Notes: generated from the sequence alone by a model not told the origin. Shown: positions 24,697-37,899, counted from the first letter of the stretch. The stretch is DNA of 64,000 nt from Histoplasma ohiense (GCA_017607445.1 JAEVHH010000001.1:1612001-1676000); one strand, 5' to 3'. Numbers and translations are program-made.

Positions 24697-26297
24697 ATGT
24701 CGCGGACACCACAGACATACAAGGAGCGAAAAGAGGCCTTTGTGTCTAATCTGTCTGGCGGAACTATATTAGAGATCAATGCCGTAACTCTTGTCGCACC
24801 GGTACGTTGAGTTTGGTCGCGGGATTTGGGTTTGGTCTTGACTATCCAAGAGTGAAAGCTAACTTCACCCAGGCCGCGGTGCTCCTCTGGTCCGCTCTCC
24901 AGTCCCGCAAGTCTTTCTTCACCCCATATTTACCAGCATCCTTAATAACGGACTTCCTCCTTAATGTCGTGGCAATTCTCTTTGCGACAACCCTCTATTC
25001 GTCCACCCCCATTCTCCTCAACATCCTCCTTATCTCCCCTTCCATTTTCATACTGCTGAGCCCAAAACGAAATCATCCAACACAAAAAGCCAAACCCCCA
25101 ACTACATCCTTGAAATCGTCGGATGGTGCAGCGGAAAATGCGAAAGCGTCCTCAAATAAACTCGATCCTGTTCCATTCCGCCCGTTTCTCACCTCATACC
25201 GCGGCACGATGATGATAGCAACATGCATGGCCATCCTTGCCGTTGACTTCGGCATTTTCCCCCGACGATTTGCCAAAGTAGAAAACTGGGGCACTTCGCT
25301 TATGGACCTGGGAGTTGGATCGTTTGTTTTCTCGGGGGGCGTAGTATCCACTCGATCCATCCTGAAGAGCCAGGGTCCATCTTCGTCCAACAATGGATCA
25401 CTGCCAAAACGGCTCCTCGGTTCGGCCCGCCATACTATCCCACTTCTTGTTCTCGGTCTGGTCAGGCTCTATAGCGTGAAGGGGCTAGATTATGCAGAGC
25501 ATGTGACCGAATATGGCGTGCATTGGAACTTTTTCTTCACGTTGGCGTTCTTGGGTCCCTTCGTGGAGATTTTCCATTCCTTGACGGCCATCATTCCTTC
25601 TTACGACGCTCTCTCTTCACTGATTGGCATTGGATATCAAGTTGTGCTCGAGTCCACAGATTTAAAAAAGTATATTCTGGTCTCACCTCGAGGCCCGTCT
25701 CTCCTTTCGAAGAACCGTGAGGGGGTGTTCTCACTCTTAGGCTACCTGGCAATCTTCCTCGCCGGACGCGCTACGGGTTTGAGAGTCATGCCCAGAGAGA
25801 CCTCGTCATCCACCACCAAGACACCTTACCAGGCACGGAAGTCCCTTCTTATCCGCCAAGCAGCCTGGTCCATCGTCTGGACTGCTTTGTTTGCTTTCAA
25901 TTCTCTCCATTTATTTGGCTTCGGAGCAGGTATTCCCGTTTCGAGACGGCTGGCAAACCTGCCGTATGTTTTCTGGGTGGTCGCATTTAACAACTGGCAG
26001 CTATTCCTCTTCTGTTTTCTCGAGACGCTATTCTTTCCGTCAGTGTACAAGGCGACTGACAAGCCGAGTGAGGAGGAGAGAAGCCGTTTTGCGACGAGCA
26101 GAATTCTACATGCGTTTAACAACAATGGTTTAGCCATTTTCTTAATCGCGAATCTCCTTACTGGTACGGTCAATATGGGGATGAATACATTGGATGCGGA
26201 TAGAAACACTGCAATGGCTGTATTGGTTGGTTATGCTGCTGTTTTAACGGGTGTAGCCCTGGCCATGGACAAATGGAATTTGAAGTTGAAATTATAA
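24697..26297 (+). CDS. GWT1: GPI-anchored wall transfer protein 1 (GlcN-PI acyltransferase)
   Basis: Two exons (24697-24801, 24873-26297; 71-bp intron with a GCTAAC branch), 1530 nt, 509 aa, the normal family length. The start matches fungal Gwt1 (MSRTPQTYKERKEAFVSNLSG), followed by about a dozen hydrophobic segments. Diagnostic runs include SYRGTMM, ILAVDFGIFPRRFAKVE, GTSLMDLGVGSFVFSGG and the C-terminal FNNNGLAIFLIANLLTG. The enzyme adds a fatty acyl chain to the inositol of GlcN-PI in the ER, an early step of GPI-anchor synthesis that feeds cell-wall mannoproteins. It is the known target of the manogepix class of antifungals. All key segments are intact. Confidence 0.97.
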
Positions 26298-27086
26298 AAA
26301 GGGCTGCAGGATTTTTTTTTTTTTTCCTTTTTTTCTTTTTTATTTGGGGGGGGGATAAATTTATTTCCATTGTATAGTACCCACGGATGTATGTCATCAT
26401 AATTATTTACTTGGCTTATATTACCCGTTCAAGGTGTCATTTATCATTGATGCCTCATCTGGAGAGTCCATATTCGTTTCTTGGAAAAAAAGACCATCAC
26501 ATAGTCGTGCCCCGTACTTCTGCCACCATTCTTGAACAGCTCCTTGCTTCTGGCAAGAATGAAAGCGGGGATTGCTATTTTCAACTGCTCCCTGCTACTA
26601 AGCACTAAGTACACAGAACCTACCAAATATCAACAAATCGTCGTTGGGCAAGACTGTTGGACATAATGTCAATGAACAGAGTACCGTCTTCCTGCAGGAG
26701 CGTGCTGTCTTTATCTGTCTTTTGGGGAGAAGCATCAGGAGCTGCAATGACGATATGACGATCATTCAACAGGTTCAGCCGAGCATCAAGATATGCAAGC
26801 TAAAGACTAGTTGGTGGATTCCTTGCTCCCATGCTTGCCTGCTACCGTTGTAGCCCATAGTCGACTAACTAACTAAATTGCAGCCAATAGGTTATGTCAT
26901 CCAGAACCTCGGCAAATAAGGTTGTTACCACGCGGAAAGCACGCGGAAAACACGCGGCAACCAAACCCAACCTAATTGATGGAGCGACAGCCGACAAGCG
27001 CGAATCACGCGTGGAATCATCATCCCATTCAGCCGTAATTCCTCCCCATTCACCACGCAGACGACAACCTGAGGAACTCTGCGACC
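26298..27086. other. Intergenic region between GWT1 and the amidase gene
   Basis: Holds the 3' end of GWT1 (T13 and G8 runs near 26311 and 26346) and the promoter of the amidase. No gene seen. Confidence 0.5.
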
Positions 27087-29327
27087 ATGGCTGGAGCATC
27101 GGACACTTCCCGTCGATTCCGCAATTATCCAATTGCCCTTGAAGGGCCCGACATCCCTTTGAAATATCCTACTGAGTCAAACCCTCTTCTCCGTGGCCGC
27201 CTGCTGGCCCTCGGCTCTGCATTGTCAGTAATAGCTCTCCATCTTTCTCTAATTTAGCTTGCCTGCTTTGATGTAACTCTTGCATCCCTTTTACCTATGG
27301 AAGGGAGTACGAAGGACGAAGCGAAATATAATAATAATGTATAACAATAAAGGATACAGAAAGGACTTTCTAAACAATCATTAAGGCTAACTCTGACGAT
27401 CGCGTTTTTCCTTGCAGGGTATCCTCTTCCAATGCCATTCAAAGTTATCTCTGGCGCAATGCAGGACTCTCCCTCCTCCACGAAATCCCCTCCCTGGCCG
27501 ATTACGCGCCCCGATTTGACCCTACCGTCATCCCCATCGTGGATCCTATTACAGCCCAGACATCGAGCCTGCCTGCGCCAATCCAGAGACGAGATGGACA
27601 GGGATACTACACCTCAGCTGATTACCGTGCACTTTACCTGTCTGGCGAATTGACACCGACGGCGGTCGTGGAAGCGCTTTTCCCGCTCATTCGCCGTGAT
27701 ATAACCCCTCCTGGGGAATTTTCAGTTGGCTTTCTTGAGTCGCGCATTGATATTATTCGTGCTGCGGCTGCGGCTTCGACTGAGCGGTATAAAATTAGGA
27801 AACCGTTAGGCCCTATGGATGGTGTTCCTGTTGCAATTAAGGATGAGGCACATCTTGAAGGGTACAAGAGGACGTTGGGGAGTCGATTTGATTTCACTGG
27901 GAAGATAAACAGCACTTCGTGGTGTGTGAAGAAGTGGGAGGAAGCTGGAGCGATCGTCGTCGGGAAGACTAGCATGCATGAATTGGGCCTGGGTAATTTT
28001 TTCTTTCTTCTTTTTTTCCCTTCTATGTTTCTCTCTCTTTTTTTTTTTTTTTTTACCACTTTGGTTTCAACATTCCTCTTAGTCGATCCATGATATTGAG
28101 ACTCATCATTTACGTTTTCCATGACAATCGCAATGCTAATGCCTTAGAATCCATTCTTCAGGCACGACAAACAACAACCCTTGTACAGGGACTCCGAGAA
28201 ATCCTCATAACAAGGATTATTATACCGGCGGCTCTTCGGGAGGTTCTGGATATGTTGTTGGCGCAGGCCTGGTACCCATTGCCCTGGGAGCTGACGGTGG
28301 TGGGTCAATCCGCCTCCCGTCCAGCTTCTGTGGCATCTACGGCATTAAAACCACCCATGGCCGAGTCTCTGCACATCCAACTCTTAGAATAGCCTCGACC
28401 ACCGGTGTTTTGGGGACCATGACTTCCAGCCTCGACGACTTAGCTCTATCATACCGACTCATGGCCAGCCCAGACCCAGACTCCATGGAATCTTCCTCCT
28501 TCCCAGATCCCCTCTCCACGATTCCATCCAGCTCCGCCCTAGCATCCCGACCCAAGGTAATCGGCATCTTCCCCGACTGGGTCAACCGCGCAGACCCCGC
28601 CGTCCTCGCCTTGTTCAACAAAGCCATCGACCACTACCGTACCAAGAACTACACTGTGGTCGACATCTCCATTCCCCTGCTCGCCGAAGGCCAAAAAGCA
28701 CACAGCCTTACCATCCTCGCCGAGATCTCGTCAACCGTCAAACCCGATCAGATCCGCCAGCTGACACCGCAGAACAAAATCCTCGTCTCGCTCGGCGCCA
28801 ACCAGGCCAGCGCACGGGACTTCCTCGCGGCCCAGCGCCTGCGCAGCCTCCTCATGTCGCACCTCGCCTTCCTCTTCCAGAAGCATCCAGGCCTCATCAT
28901 CGTGACTCCCACAACGCCCATGCCCGGCTGGAAAATCGCGAAGGGTGATGCAGACCTCGTCTCAGGCGTTAGCGACGAGAACTCCAGCCTCCGCGCGATG
29001 GAGTACGTGTATCTCGCGAACTTCACTGGCTGTCCTGCTCTTTCGCGTCCCATGGGCCTGATCGACGGGCCTCAGGTTCCTGTGGGTCTCATGGGAATGG
29101 GCGAGTGGTGCAGTGAGGAGATGCTGATTGAGTGGGCGCGGGATGGGGAGGGGATGTCGCTGGATGCCGGCGGGGATGCTGTGAATGCCAAAACGGCGGC
29201 GGCGGCGGCTGGTAAGGGGGTCGTGAGAGTTCCAGATATCGAGAAGGGAGGGAAATGGGTCGATGTTATTAGTGTCGCTCGTGGTGCTGGAGGGCAGGAG
29301 AGCTCTTCTTCGGCTGCTCATAACTAG
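27087..29327 (+). CDS. Amidase-signature enzyme (acetamidase/fatty-acid-amide-hydrolase-like)
   Basis: Three exons (27087-27223, 27418-27992, 28162-29327) total 1878 nt, 625 aa. The Ser-cisSer-Lys triad is visible: Lys187 in GVPVAIKDEAHLEG, Ser262/263 in TGGSSGGSG, and the nucleophile Ser286 in GADGGGSIRLPSSFCG. The middle exon gives PTAVVEALFPLI and the conserved GKTSMHELGLGTTNNNP across the intron. These enzymes hydrolyse carboxylic amides; the exact substrate is not readable. Intron 1 uses a GTCAGT donor, chosen because it is the only one that keeps the frame. Intron 2 (169 bp) is T-rich. The last 60 residues are Gly/Ala rich and variable. Convergent with PDE1. Confidence 0.92.
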
Positions 29328-29451
29328 CTGCTGCTTCTTCCTTTGGGACCCGTTTCGGATTTTGTTGTTTGGTGGGTGGAGAGATGGGAGATTATGGAGT
29401 TACTGTTGACTATTTGTGATTTCCTTGTATATACTGGTGTACGACCCTACA

Positions 29452-29503
<52 letters not shown>

Positions 29504-30082
29504 ATTACTTTTGTTCTAGCTAGCAATATTTATTAATCGAGGGTATCTGACAAGAACACAATGACCAACTATGGCTTTGTATTTTCCATGGCAAGGGGAA
29601 GAGATTATATATACGCAGTTACATGAGAAGCTACAGCCTGAAAATACCGACAGATATATGTGGGAGCGGGGAACCTGTTAAAAATTAAAAAAAGGCAGAT
29701 AGATGTCGCAAGAGTATGGACAGAAAGGGCCAAAAGGCAATGTCGTACGTGGCCGCATTTAAGGCAACTGTAAGTTGAAATCCCAAGAGGGGATCCGCCG
29801 GGTGGCACAGATGGCATCAACAAACAAAGCACAGGTAACAAAATTCTGTATAGAGGACCATGCGATGCTCTCGAGATAAAAAAAAAAGGGCCCATAATTG
29901 ATAAATAACTAGACTCATACAGGTAGACTCCAGGGAGAACACCCACAGTTTCCACTCGCTCCAAATCGAAAAGAAAAGAAAAGAAAAGAGAAAAAAGAAA
30001 AAGCAAGAAGTACAAAGAAAACCTCCGAAGCAAAAAATTCCACACCCCCATTCCCCCCCCCGCCTAACAAACAAAAAAAGAA
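29328..30082. other. Convergent 3' region of the amidase and PDE1 genes
   Basis: Both neighbouring genes end toward this stretch, so it holds two 3' UTRs. It includes a compound (AC)n(AT)n microsatellite and an A/G-rich segment at 29965-30005. No gene seen. Confidence 0.6.
29456..29503. repeat. Compound (AC)n(AT)n microsatellite
   Basis: AC repeats to about 29482 pass directly into AT repeats to about 29503. Likely length-variable between strains. Confidence 0.9.
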
Positions 30083-32144
30083 TCAAATAAAAACGTCCTC
30101 CCCAGACAACGGAGCAAAAAATTCACATCCCAACGCCGCATCCTCGTTATGCGCCCGCAACTCCTCCAATATCACCTCCCGCGGTGATGCCCCATCCGCA
30201 AGTGCATCCTTGACATGGATGATGTAAACCCGAAGGCCATTTAACGGTCTCTGGCCCGAACCAGATCTTGTGGATCTCGAGCTTATCCCTAGGGTATCTC
30301 TGTTATCACCGCGATCATCGTCCATGGGAGATCCGGTTGCCGGTGGTGTTGAAGATTGCCCGTCGTCATCGGGTCTTAGTGTTGCTTCAGCCGGAGAATC
30401 GCAGGAGCCAGAACGGCGAGTTCGCCGCCTCGAGCGGGATGAGAAGGTTGTCCTTTGGCTTTGGGAGAGGGGGCTGGAGACTGTTTTGGGGCTGATGGGT
30501 TCATCAGAGACAGGGCCCCCTGAGGAGGCTCCTGCATGCTTGCGCTTTCGTCCTGTAGCCGTGTCACCGAATTTTGGCTTTGTGACTTTTAATACCTTGC
30601 CGGCTAGGACTTCTAGTTCAGCAATGAGGTGGCGTGGGCACAAATGGCCATATAGAGAGCTGTCCTCGACCGAGTCCATGAAGGAGCATTCGATGAAGAT
30701 GGCCCGGAGGGATCCATTGACGACTTTGGGGGCGGCAATTTCCCATACCTTCTCATTACGGGGTTCAAGGGCTACGCTATCGGGTTCAATATCGCCGAAA
30801 ACGATGATTTCCTTTCCAGAATGATCATCACGGAGAAAGAAGGCAGAGCTCTCAAGAGTTGCCACGGCCCTGTCTTTACTGTTGAGGTTAACCCCACACT
30901 GTACCTGATGATTTGGGGTGCATGCTCGACTAGAAAGATATTGTATTTTAGCATTTCGCCATTCCTCTTGGCTCTGGCCCATATCAGACTGGAAAACTTA
31001 CGCCAGATCCTGAGTGTCTATTGATACTCTCCTCGACGGAAGGAATCCAGAATCCGTAGTGAACACAGTGCTTTCAGCTCGATGGTATTGGCCCGTTTCC
31101 GGGTGAAAACGCTGTGCACAACGGCCGTGGCTAACACTTAGGCATTTGGCAAGTATCCCATCACATGCTCTGGTATAGCCACGACAGTCCCCACGACCCA
31201 GCCTGGGATTTCCTCCGTCAACTAGCCGATGATAAGAAATCAAACCTGCGCCACCATCCTCATCAGATAGGTTAGGCCACGTAATATCGTTAAAAATGTG
31301 ATTTTTTATCGCAGCAATGGTTGGTGGCAGAGCAGCGACAATTTTAGGATTCGATTGGGTCTCCACCAGTGGGGTATTCATGGCCAAGCCAGCGAGATGG
31401 TCCAAATGAGGATGCGTGATGAATACAGTCGAAATAACCTCGCGGAAAATATAGGCTGCATTGGCACCGGAGGTAGAATTTGGGAGACCAAGTCCAGCAA
31501 AAGGTCCGTCAATCATCCGGACTTTAACGTCCGTTGATTCCTCATCTTTGATGAATTTGGAAGAATCGAGTGTTCGCATAATCCCTGCTAATAGCGTGCC
31601 CGCGTCTATAGCTATGACAGAGCCTGCCGACCAGTTTGTAGCCGTCGAACGAACTAACAGAGCTGAAACTATGTCCTCTCGCGGTCCGCCTGAGGAGCCC
31701 TATTTACCCAGAAGCATTAATATCGTTCTATATTGTATAAATCAACGAAGAAAAGCGGATCAAAGTATAGTGGAAAAACTCGTTGTAATCCCGATAAGAG
31801 AAATGACCAGACCGTGTAGAAAGGGTAAACAAATAAAGAAAGAGGGATTGATTGGAGTGTAATTTTCTCACCACAGATAAATATGAAGAAATAATATCAA
31901 TAATGTCAATTTTTTTTTTTTAAAAAAAAATAGAATATCACTCTCAAAACCAGTTGATACCAAAAAAAAAAATAAATAAATAAATAAATAAAAATAAAAA
32001 AAAACTGCAGCTCCATATTTGCCTCCCAAAACAGGAAACAACGAACTCACTCACCAGCACAATAACATGGAAAAAGCCTTTCCGCTGTGTCTCCGAACTG
32101 AGACACCGTCTCGCTCTCCGCCCCTGGCCGCCATCACGATGCAT
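30083..32144 (-). CDS. PDE1: Class II (low-affinity) cAMP phosphodiesterase
   Basis: Three exons (32144-32055, 31699-31002, 30929-30083), 1635 nt, 544 aa. Exon 1 ends FFHVIVL and exon 2 opens GSSGGPREDIVSALLVRSTA, together forming the family N-terminus. The metallo-beta-lactamase-fold motif HPHLDHLAG (His126, His128, Asp130, His131) is in exon 2. Exon 3 has TLESSAFFLRDDHSGKEIIV, FGDIEPDSV, RAIFIECSF and GHLCPRHLIAEL. The enzyme hydrolyses cAMP (and cGMP) and damps PKA signalling, which in dimorphic fungi affects morphology. The 355-bp first intron is unusually long and holds poly-A/T runs; without it an in-frame TAG would sit next to GSSGG. The C-terminal region, with a Ser/Arg-rich insert, ends EFFAPLSGEDVFI. 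Confidence 0.93.
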
Positions 32145-32834
32145 TGCGCGCAGGGGAAGGGAGAAGGGGGTATGCCACGAGCTGGACTAACACGGACGAC
32201 GCATATAAGCATCCAAGATTCCGAGTCTTCTTCCGGCCAAGATGTCCAAGCGTCTTTCTTCTGCGAAAGCCCCGTCACCTCCCACTGTGCATAGTGGAGG
32301 GGAAATCGAATGGAATCCGGCTCGGGTCTTCTTCCGGACGTGACTTGAATGGGGGAGAGAGCGAACGTCCTGACTTCTTTTGGATGTATGTATTCCTAGC
32401 ATGTATCAACCAGCAATTCTCTGGGTGAAAGCAATAAACCCCACACCACTCTTATTTCCCCCCCCTCCCTCGATTTCCAATCTCCTCTCTGGGACTCGTT
32501 GTTTGTCGCACGGTCTCCTGATCCTCCAGCCTGAAGTAACTAGATATTTTACAACGGTTGCGCGCTCGGCGGGTTTCCTACACCCGTTTATTCCCCTCCG
32601 TGCCCGAGAAATTATTGGCTTGTCGATATTTGTGATTCTGGAAAAGGATAACTAACTCGAAGACTGGACGGCTCCTGGCTCTGGGTGACTCGTCTCCTCT
32701 CGTCTTTGTCGTGTGCTCGCGTTGCGATTCTCCACATGCGGGATTTTTCCTTTTGTTGCCCCGGTGTGTCGCCTCAGCAGAGGTTGTTCTTGTTCGACGG
32801 ACTGAGCAGAGGACGCATATGCCGTGTACTGCGG

Positions 32835-32877
32835 AGGTATGGGTATAGGTAAAGGTATAGGTAAAGGTATAGGTATC
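32835..32877. repeat. Minisatellite, unit GGTATAGGTAAA
   Basis: About three and a half copies of a 12-bp unit in the PDE1 upstream region. Confidence 0.85.
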
Positions 32878-33602
32878 AATGGGGGTTGGTTTTTCTTCTC
32901 GTTCAACGCAACAGGAATTCAGAAGAGCACCAGGGTTGAAGTTGAGGTTTGGCAGGCTGCCACGAGGTTAAGGTTAGCCGGGTGTGACGTAAAGTTTGAA
33001 GAAAGTTGGGAGGCGAAGTGTGTTTTGGCTTTTCCCCCTGTTTCAATTCTGCTCGAGCCGAGAGTGTGTGGTATAGTATTGTGGTGATGGTATTAATTAT
33101 CAATGAAAGAAGAGGAATCGAAGCGGTGATACACACATACTTAAATAGGCATATTTGCATGCTCACCAGCCCGTTGATCGACCGCCAACAGAAACAGACA
33201 ACGCTTTCGACAACCAAAAAGCTAAGCAAGAATATGCGACTGGGCGGAAGTCGCATCCAATCACCAGCCCAGCCCTCCTCGTCGGGTCTTTTTGCCCCAG
33301 GAGAACCAAAGGAAAAGAAAGTAATATTTAAAAAAAAAGGCAAAAGGAAAGTCATCGTTTCGGGCGATAAGGCCGAGATCCATGTCCAATGACGCCTAGC
33401 TTTTGTCATGCGCAAGTTGTTCCTCGCTAGCTGCAAAAGCTGCAGCAACGTACGATATTTTACAATGCGGACATGAATGATGGAGCACCACTCCGTCAGT
33501 TATCATTCATTACCCTCAGTGAGATATTCTAGCCAAGGGAAGAGGAGTCGCGAGAGGCCGAGGCTGGTAACTAACAAAGTGGGCACATCGTATCTCATCG
33601 CG

Positions 33603-33629
33603 ATGCCATGCCATGCCATGCCATGCCAC
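33603..33629. repeat. Pentanucleotide repeat (CCATG)n
   Basis: Five tandem copies of the 5-bp unit, the last ending in CCACG. Confidence 0.85.
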
Positions 33630-34672
33630 GCAAATGGTCCCACAGGTCATGAAGTGAATAGCGTATGCGGCCGGTTTGAAGCTTTGCGCCGATGGGGCCG
33701 ATCATTGGTGATCCAAAATCCGACTGCGGGTTTTTCCCCCTATTTCTCAGGGTTCTGGAAGGGTTTGAGTTTGTTCTGCGCCCTTGTTTACCGTAAATAT
33801 GTTTATTTTGTGCGGTATCTGTTCATGGTTCCATGGAGGCTGGATCATGGACTTTGGATATGGACAGAACATCGGCTTGTTCATCTTGCATATGGTATTG
33901 TTCCTGAGCTAACTGCTAATTATACGATGTTTGTTATGGGATATTGAGGTTACTGGCCTCCTCATCCTCCTCACCGCCACCAGCTTCCTCACACCGACTT
34001 AGTCGAGGAAACTCCAGCAAAGGTAATGGAAACGGTGAGAAATCACAGGTTAAAATAATAGTGTGGTAAATGCGCAAAAGCCTATATATTTATAAAAAGA
34101 GGAACAATCGCACACATGTCTTTGTACAGAAATGACTGATTTGCGCCCGGCAAAAAGTTCCACCCGTCGCTTAACTTATCAAAAGTAGTGGTTATATCAA
34201 CGCAAAAATTGGGGGGGGAGGGAACGTAGAGTAAAGTAAGTGAGATGGCGATGCGCATTCCCAGCATGACATTTTCTCCTCTTGTGATATTTCTCAACGT
34301 CTCCTTCCGGCTGTTGAAACTCGAAGCACAGAAACAGGAAATAACAGGTGCATGGAGGTGGTTTATGGGGGACGTGGAAGATATAATAGAACATATACGA
34401 GGAGTTTGTTCCCGTCGCTGTTGATCAAAGTAATCACCCAGTTCAAATCCAAACAGAAAACATAAGGAAAAATTACGCATAAAAGCCGAAGAACGCCTTC
34501 CCAAACCGTGTTCGCTAAATCGACAAATGGGGAAACAATCATAGATAGAAAAAACGACAAGGCAGAGGAAAAGTAGGGATCTTTCCGACAAAAGAAAGGA
34601 GCGTTTTGTCATGAGGGAAAATAATATCGAAGGGGAGAAAGCTGGGAAGCAAGGGAGAAAGGTCGTATATAA

Positions 34673-36383
34673 TTATAGATCTTGCCGTGCGCGAGAGTCT
34701 CTGCCATTTCTTACCGCTGCATCGTAGCTAGGAATCGGGGGGCTTCTTGAATCGCGCCCAGGTGGATGCCGCTCGCCGTTCTCACTGTGGGTCGGACTCT
34801 GTTGCGGGCTGGAGTATTCTGGAGGTGGAACAGCTGATATTACCCCATCAGTGGGTCGTAGCGTTGTTCGATCGTCTCGCTCATATGTCACGTTTGGCGT
34901 TCCACTTGACCCTTCACCAACATCTATTTGGTTCGATATATGGGGGAGTTGGGCGAGAGAAATATCTGTGGGAGATCGAACAGGGCCGGGACTCACGGGG
35001 TACGGCATTCGGATCGTGCCGCTGCGCGTTCGTGAATGGCCCGACTCGTGCTGGCCCCATTGCGTAGAGGAGTGATGGCCCTCGCGGCCCGTCTCCAGCA
35101 GAATGCTGCCCTGCTCACTTCCATAGGGAGGTGGAGGTGCCAGACTACCTGTCATTGGTGCGAGGCCCCATTTTTTGACATTGGCCTCAATGAAAACAAA
35201 TCCCATCTGCCCGAAGTTCACATGGACTATGCAGGGTCCATTTGCTCCAACAGTAGGGAAGAAGTTTTGAGACTTCAGTCCCTGCGCAGCATCATCAAGT
35301 TTCTTCCCGTTGCGGGTGAAGAATATCGTTCCTGTGCGCGGCCGATAGCCAACACCAATCACGTCTCCTTGGACATATTCAGGGCCGTAAGTAGTAGGAG
35401 TGAAGGGCTGGTTATAGCGGCGATGTCCTGTAGACAAATAGGCTACAGAAGTTTTATGGAAGCCTAGCACAGAAGACATATATGTTAGGCTGAAAGCTGA
35501 TATCAAGGGAGGGGCAGGTCAAAACAAATTTATACCTGGTAGTCGAAATAATGGGTATGGTTTCGTTGTCATGCCAATGCTTATAAGGCTGGTTTCTGGT
35601 TTATCGTATATTTTAGCTTCCCAATAATAAACTTCGTTTTGTTTAGGGACCGGCAGGTTGCTCTGGACACTGCACTCTGAATCGAAGAATTCGATTTCGG
35701 TTCGAGCTTCCACAAAGCAATTAGCAATCTCCAGCTCTGGTTCAAATTCCCACGCAGAAACGCCCTTTTCTTGGATAGCCAGGAACTGTGATAGCGAAAT
35801 ATCTGTTTGCATCGTCTCGGGGGGGTTTGCTTGGATGAAGGCTATTTATTGCATTCAAGCCCATGTTAGAGAGAGTAAAAATATACCTAAAGTGACGGAT
35901 GCGCGGGATTCCCATATCCTCAACAGAAAGTAAACACATACCCTTAGCCCTCAGATATTCCGTCTGTTGCAATTCATCCATCGTTTCCAACGCCTCCGCT
36001 TCCTCTCTTGCGAATGCCTGTTCGTCATCATATTCACCGGGCCTTCCGATTCGGTCAAGTATAATGCGGCCCCGCTGAGTATATCTGAAAAAGAAGAAAA
36101 CAGCAAGCACAACGATTGCAACGCCCGCGGAACCAAAGGCAGAGAGAATCCCGATCAAGATACCCTTGCCGGTGGAACCGACATTACCTCCAAGCCCAGC
36201 CATGACATCTCCGTTGTGCGGCGCGAAGGGAGCGGTGCGGCCGTTTGAGAAAGGCTGAGCCGGCGTGATAACAGGCCGCTGTGGACCTAGAGAGAGCTGA
36301 GCAGATGGCTTGTCCGTAGGTGAAGGAGGACGAATGACGGCGGTGAGCGTTGACTGCGAGGTAACGCCCTCACGACTTGGCAT
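34673..36383 (-). CDS. SSH4: SPRY-domain Rsp5 adaptor, Ssh4/Ear1 family
   Basis: Three exons (36383-35942, 35841-35536, 35463-34673), 1539 nt, 512 aa. Residues 1-70 are Pro/Ser rich, followed by one membrane span (about 74-99, ILIGILSAFGSAGVAIVVLAV) and a basic YTQRGR stop-transfer. The conserved DISLSQFLAIQEKGVSAWEF leads into a SPRY domain (NEVYYWEAKIYDKPETSLIS, YRPRTGTIFFTRNGKKL). The C-terminal tail is Pro/Ser rich with two PPxY motifs (PPPPY and PPPEY) for binding the WW domains of the ubiquitin ligase Rsp5. The protein acts on endosomes and vacuoles, directing cargo transporters for ubiquitination and multivesicular-body sorting. All expected modules are present. Confidence 0.95.
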
Positions 36384-37899
36384 CGTTCATTTGAGGAGGA
36401 CTCTGAAAGAGGCTTTTGCAATAGGTGGTTGGACACCCGATGGAGGAAGATAGAGAGGAGAAACACGCAAAAGAAGGTCGAGGTCTATGGTTGACGCAAC
36501 AAATCAACCGTCTCGACAGCAAAACCACGATGATGGCTGATAGACGGATGGAGGAAGGGGTGTGGGAGTTCCAGGTTTGGAGGCGAAGGTTCTTTGGATG
36601 GTTTGGATGCCTTTTGAGACAGCAAGTGGTGCATCAAGTGTATCAGCGCCTGGCTGGGCGGCGATTGTTCGGGTCGGAGGGGCGGCGGCTGACTAAGTGG
36701 CGGTGGTTGACATCATCCGCCGGCGGCTTGGCTGGGAACAGCCCCAGCTTCCCAGGTTGGCTTGGAATCAATCAAAAAACAAAAAAGGAGGCATGTCGAC
36801 ATGAAACTACGGCGTATGGCCGCTGACCGTTTCTTTTATTGACGATTACGTTGAAGCAACTGAGGTCCACTGCTGTTTGTGGAGGAGTACTCTACCACCG
36901 TGGAGCCGGTGTTTGGCTTCACTCCATCGCAGTACCCTGATTGCCCTGGTTCCATAAAGGTGTTTGAGGCCTCTGTTTCTAACTAACCCTTTCCCCTGGC
37001 TGTGGTTCAGGCAATTCATTAACTTAACTTCGCTGCTTGTCCCTTTTCACATCTTCCCCTACTTGAAGATCGAGGGAACATCTGCAACCGACCACTGCAG
37101 TCATATGTTTTTCCGTGTGGGATGTCTGTCCATAGTTCAGTTACCGCTGGCTCCGAAATAAAGCGAAATATGGCGTTGTTTAGGAATTCTCAATGCACCT
37201 CAGTGCTTGTCAAGCGTACTGAAGAAAAGGGCATAGTTCAAACTATCAATATCATTCTATATTCCAGTGTTGGAAACTACCTAATACCCGACTTTCAGCA
37301 TGTTGCCAATAGGATGAACGGGAAGTGTACATTCAACAGAATAGTATTTCTTGTAATTCTTTAGGGTATTTGAATTGATCCAAAAACAGCACGAGGAGGA
37401 AAGATTGTATGTGCAGTAGCTTGAGAGTTTCCACAGAGAGCATGATATTGGTGAAATCCCGGACGGAAGAGTCTTCTTCTTGACGGTTTCACTAATAAGA
37501 ATTAGAGTAAACAGCCAAGGGCAAGAGATAGCTGGGGGCAAAGCCTTCAACAATAGATATTTAGCTCCCACAATACAAACTCGAAGTGAAGGTACACAGC
37601 GCAAACCCGTAAGACGGTGAAAAACCTCCTCCCTATCAATATATTGACTTGCGGACACAAAAATAAATATGCTTAGTTGATGACCGGCAGGCAAATGTAT
37701 TCAGAGAGAGTAGTGACAGAGCAATACCTGGTTTCCTTTTTCGAGGCATTTCATGTTCTTTTTATGGATTTTTAGCCACCTACTCCGTACTTAGCGCTCG
37801 GATATTTAGTTACTGTGGAGACTCATAACACTCTAGCAAGCTTATCCACCCCGTCCCCAGTGCACTACAACACTTCAACAGTACTTTTGTACCTAAAGA
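36384..37899. other. Divergent promoter region between SSH4 and the Xaa-Pro peptidase
   Basis: SSH4 starts at the left (minus) and the peptidase at the right (plus). Open frames (36425-36826 plus, 37281-37694 minus) have no family signal. No supported gene. Confidence 0.5.

Larger units (their letters stand above)
32145..34672. other. Intergenic region, 2.5 kb, PDE1 promoter and SSH4 3' end
   Basis: Two minus-strand genes flank it. It contains two small tandem repeats (listed). Open frames such as 33006-33392 and 34082-34612 have no family signal and overlap opposite-strand frames. No supported gene. Confidence 0.5.

Noticed and set aside
24807..26209. Antisense frames across GWT1
   Set aside because: Shadows of a clearly conserved coding frame.
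31700..31720. Reading PDE1 from ATGCTTCTGGGTAAATAG as start with an in-frame stop (pseudogene)
   Set aside because: An upstream exon ending HVIVL with a GTGAGT donor joins in phase to GSSGGPRED and restores the family N-terminus, so the gene is intact.
33006..34612. Open frames of 128, 156 and 176 codons between PDE1 and SSH4
   Set aside because: No recognisable motif, low-complexity or opposite-strand overlaps, and no splice links to other coding stretches.
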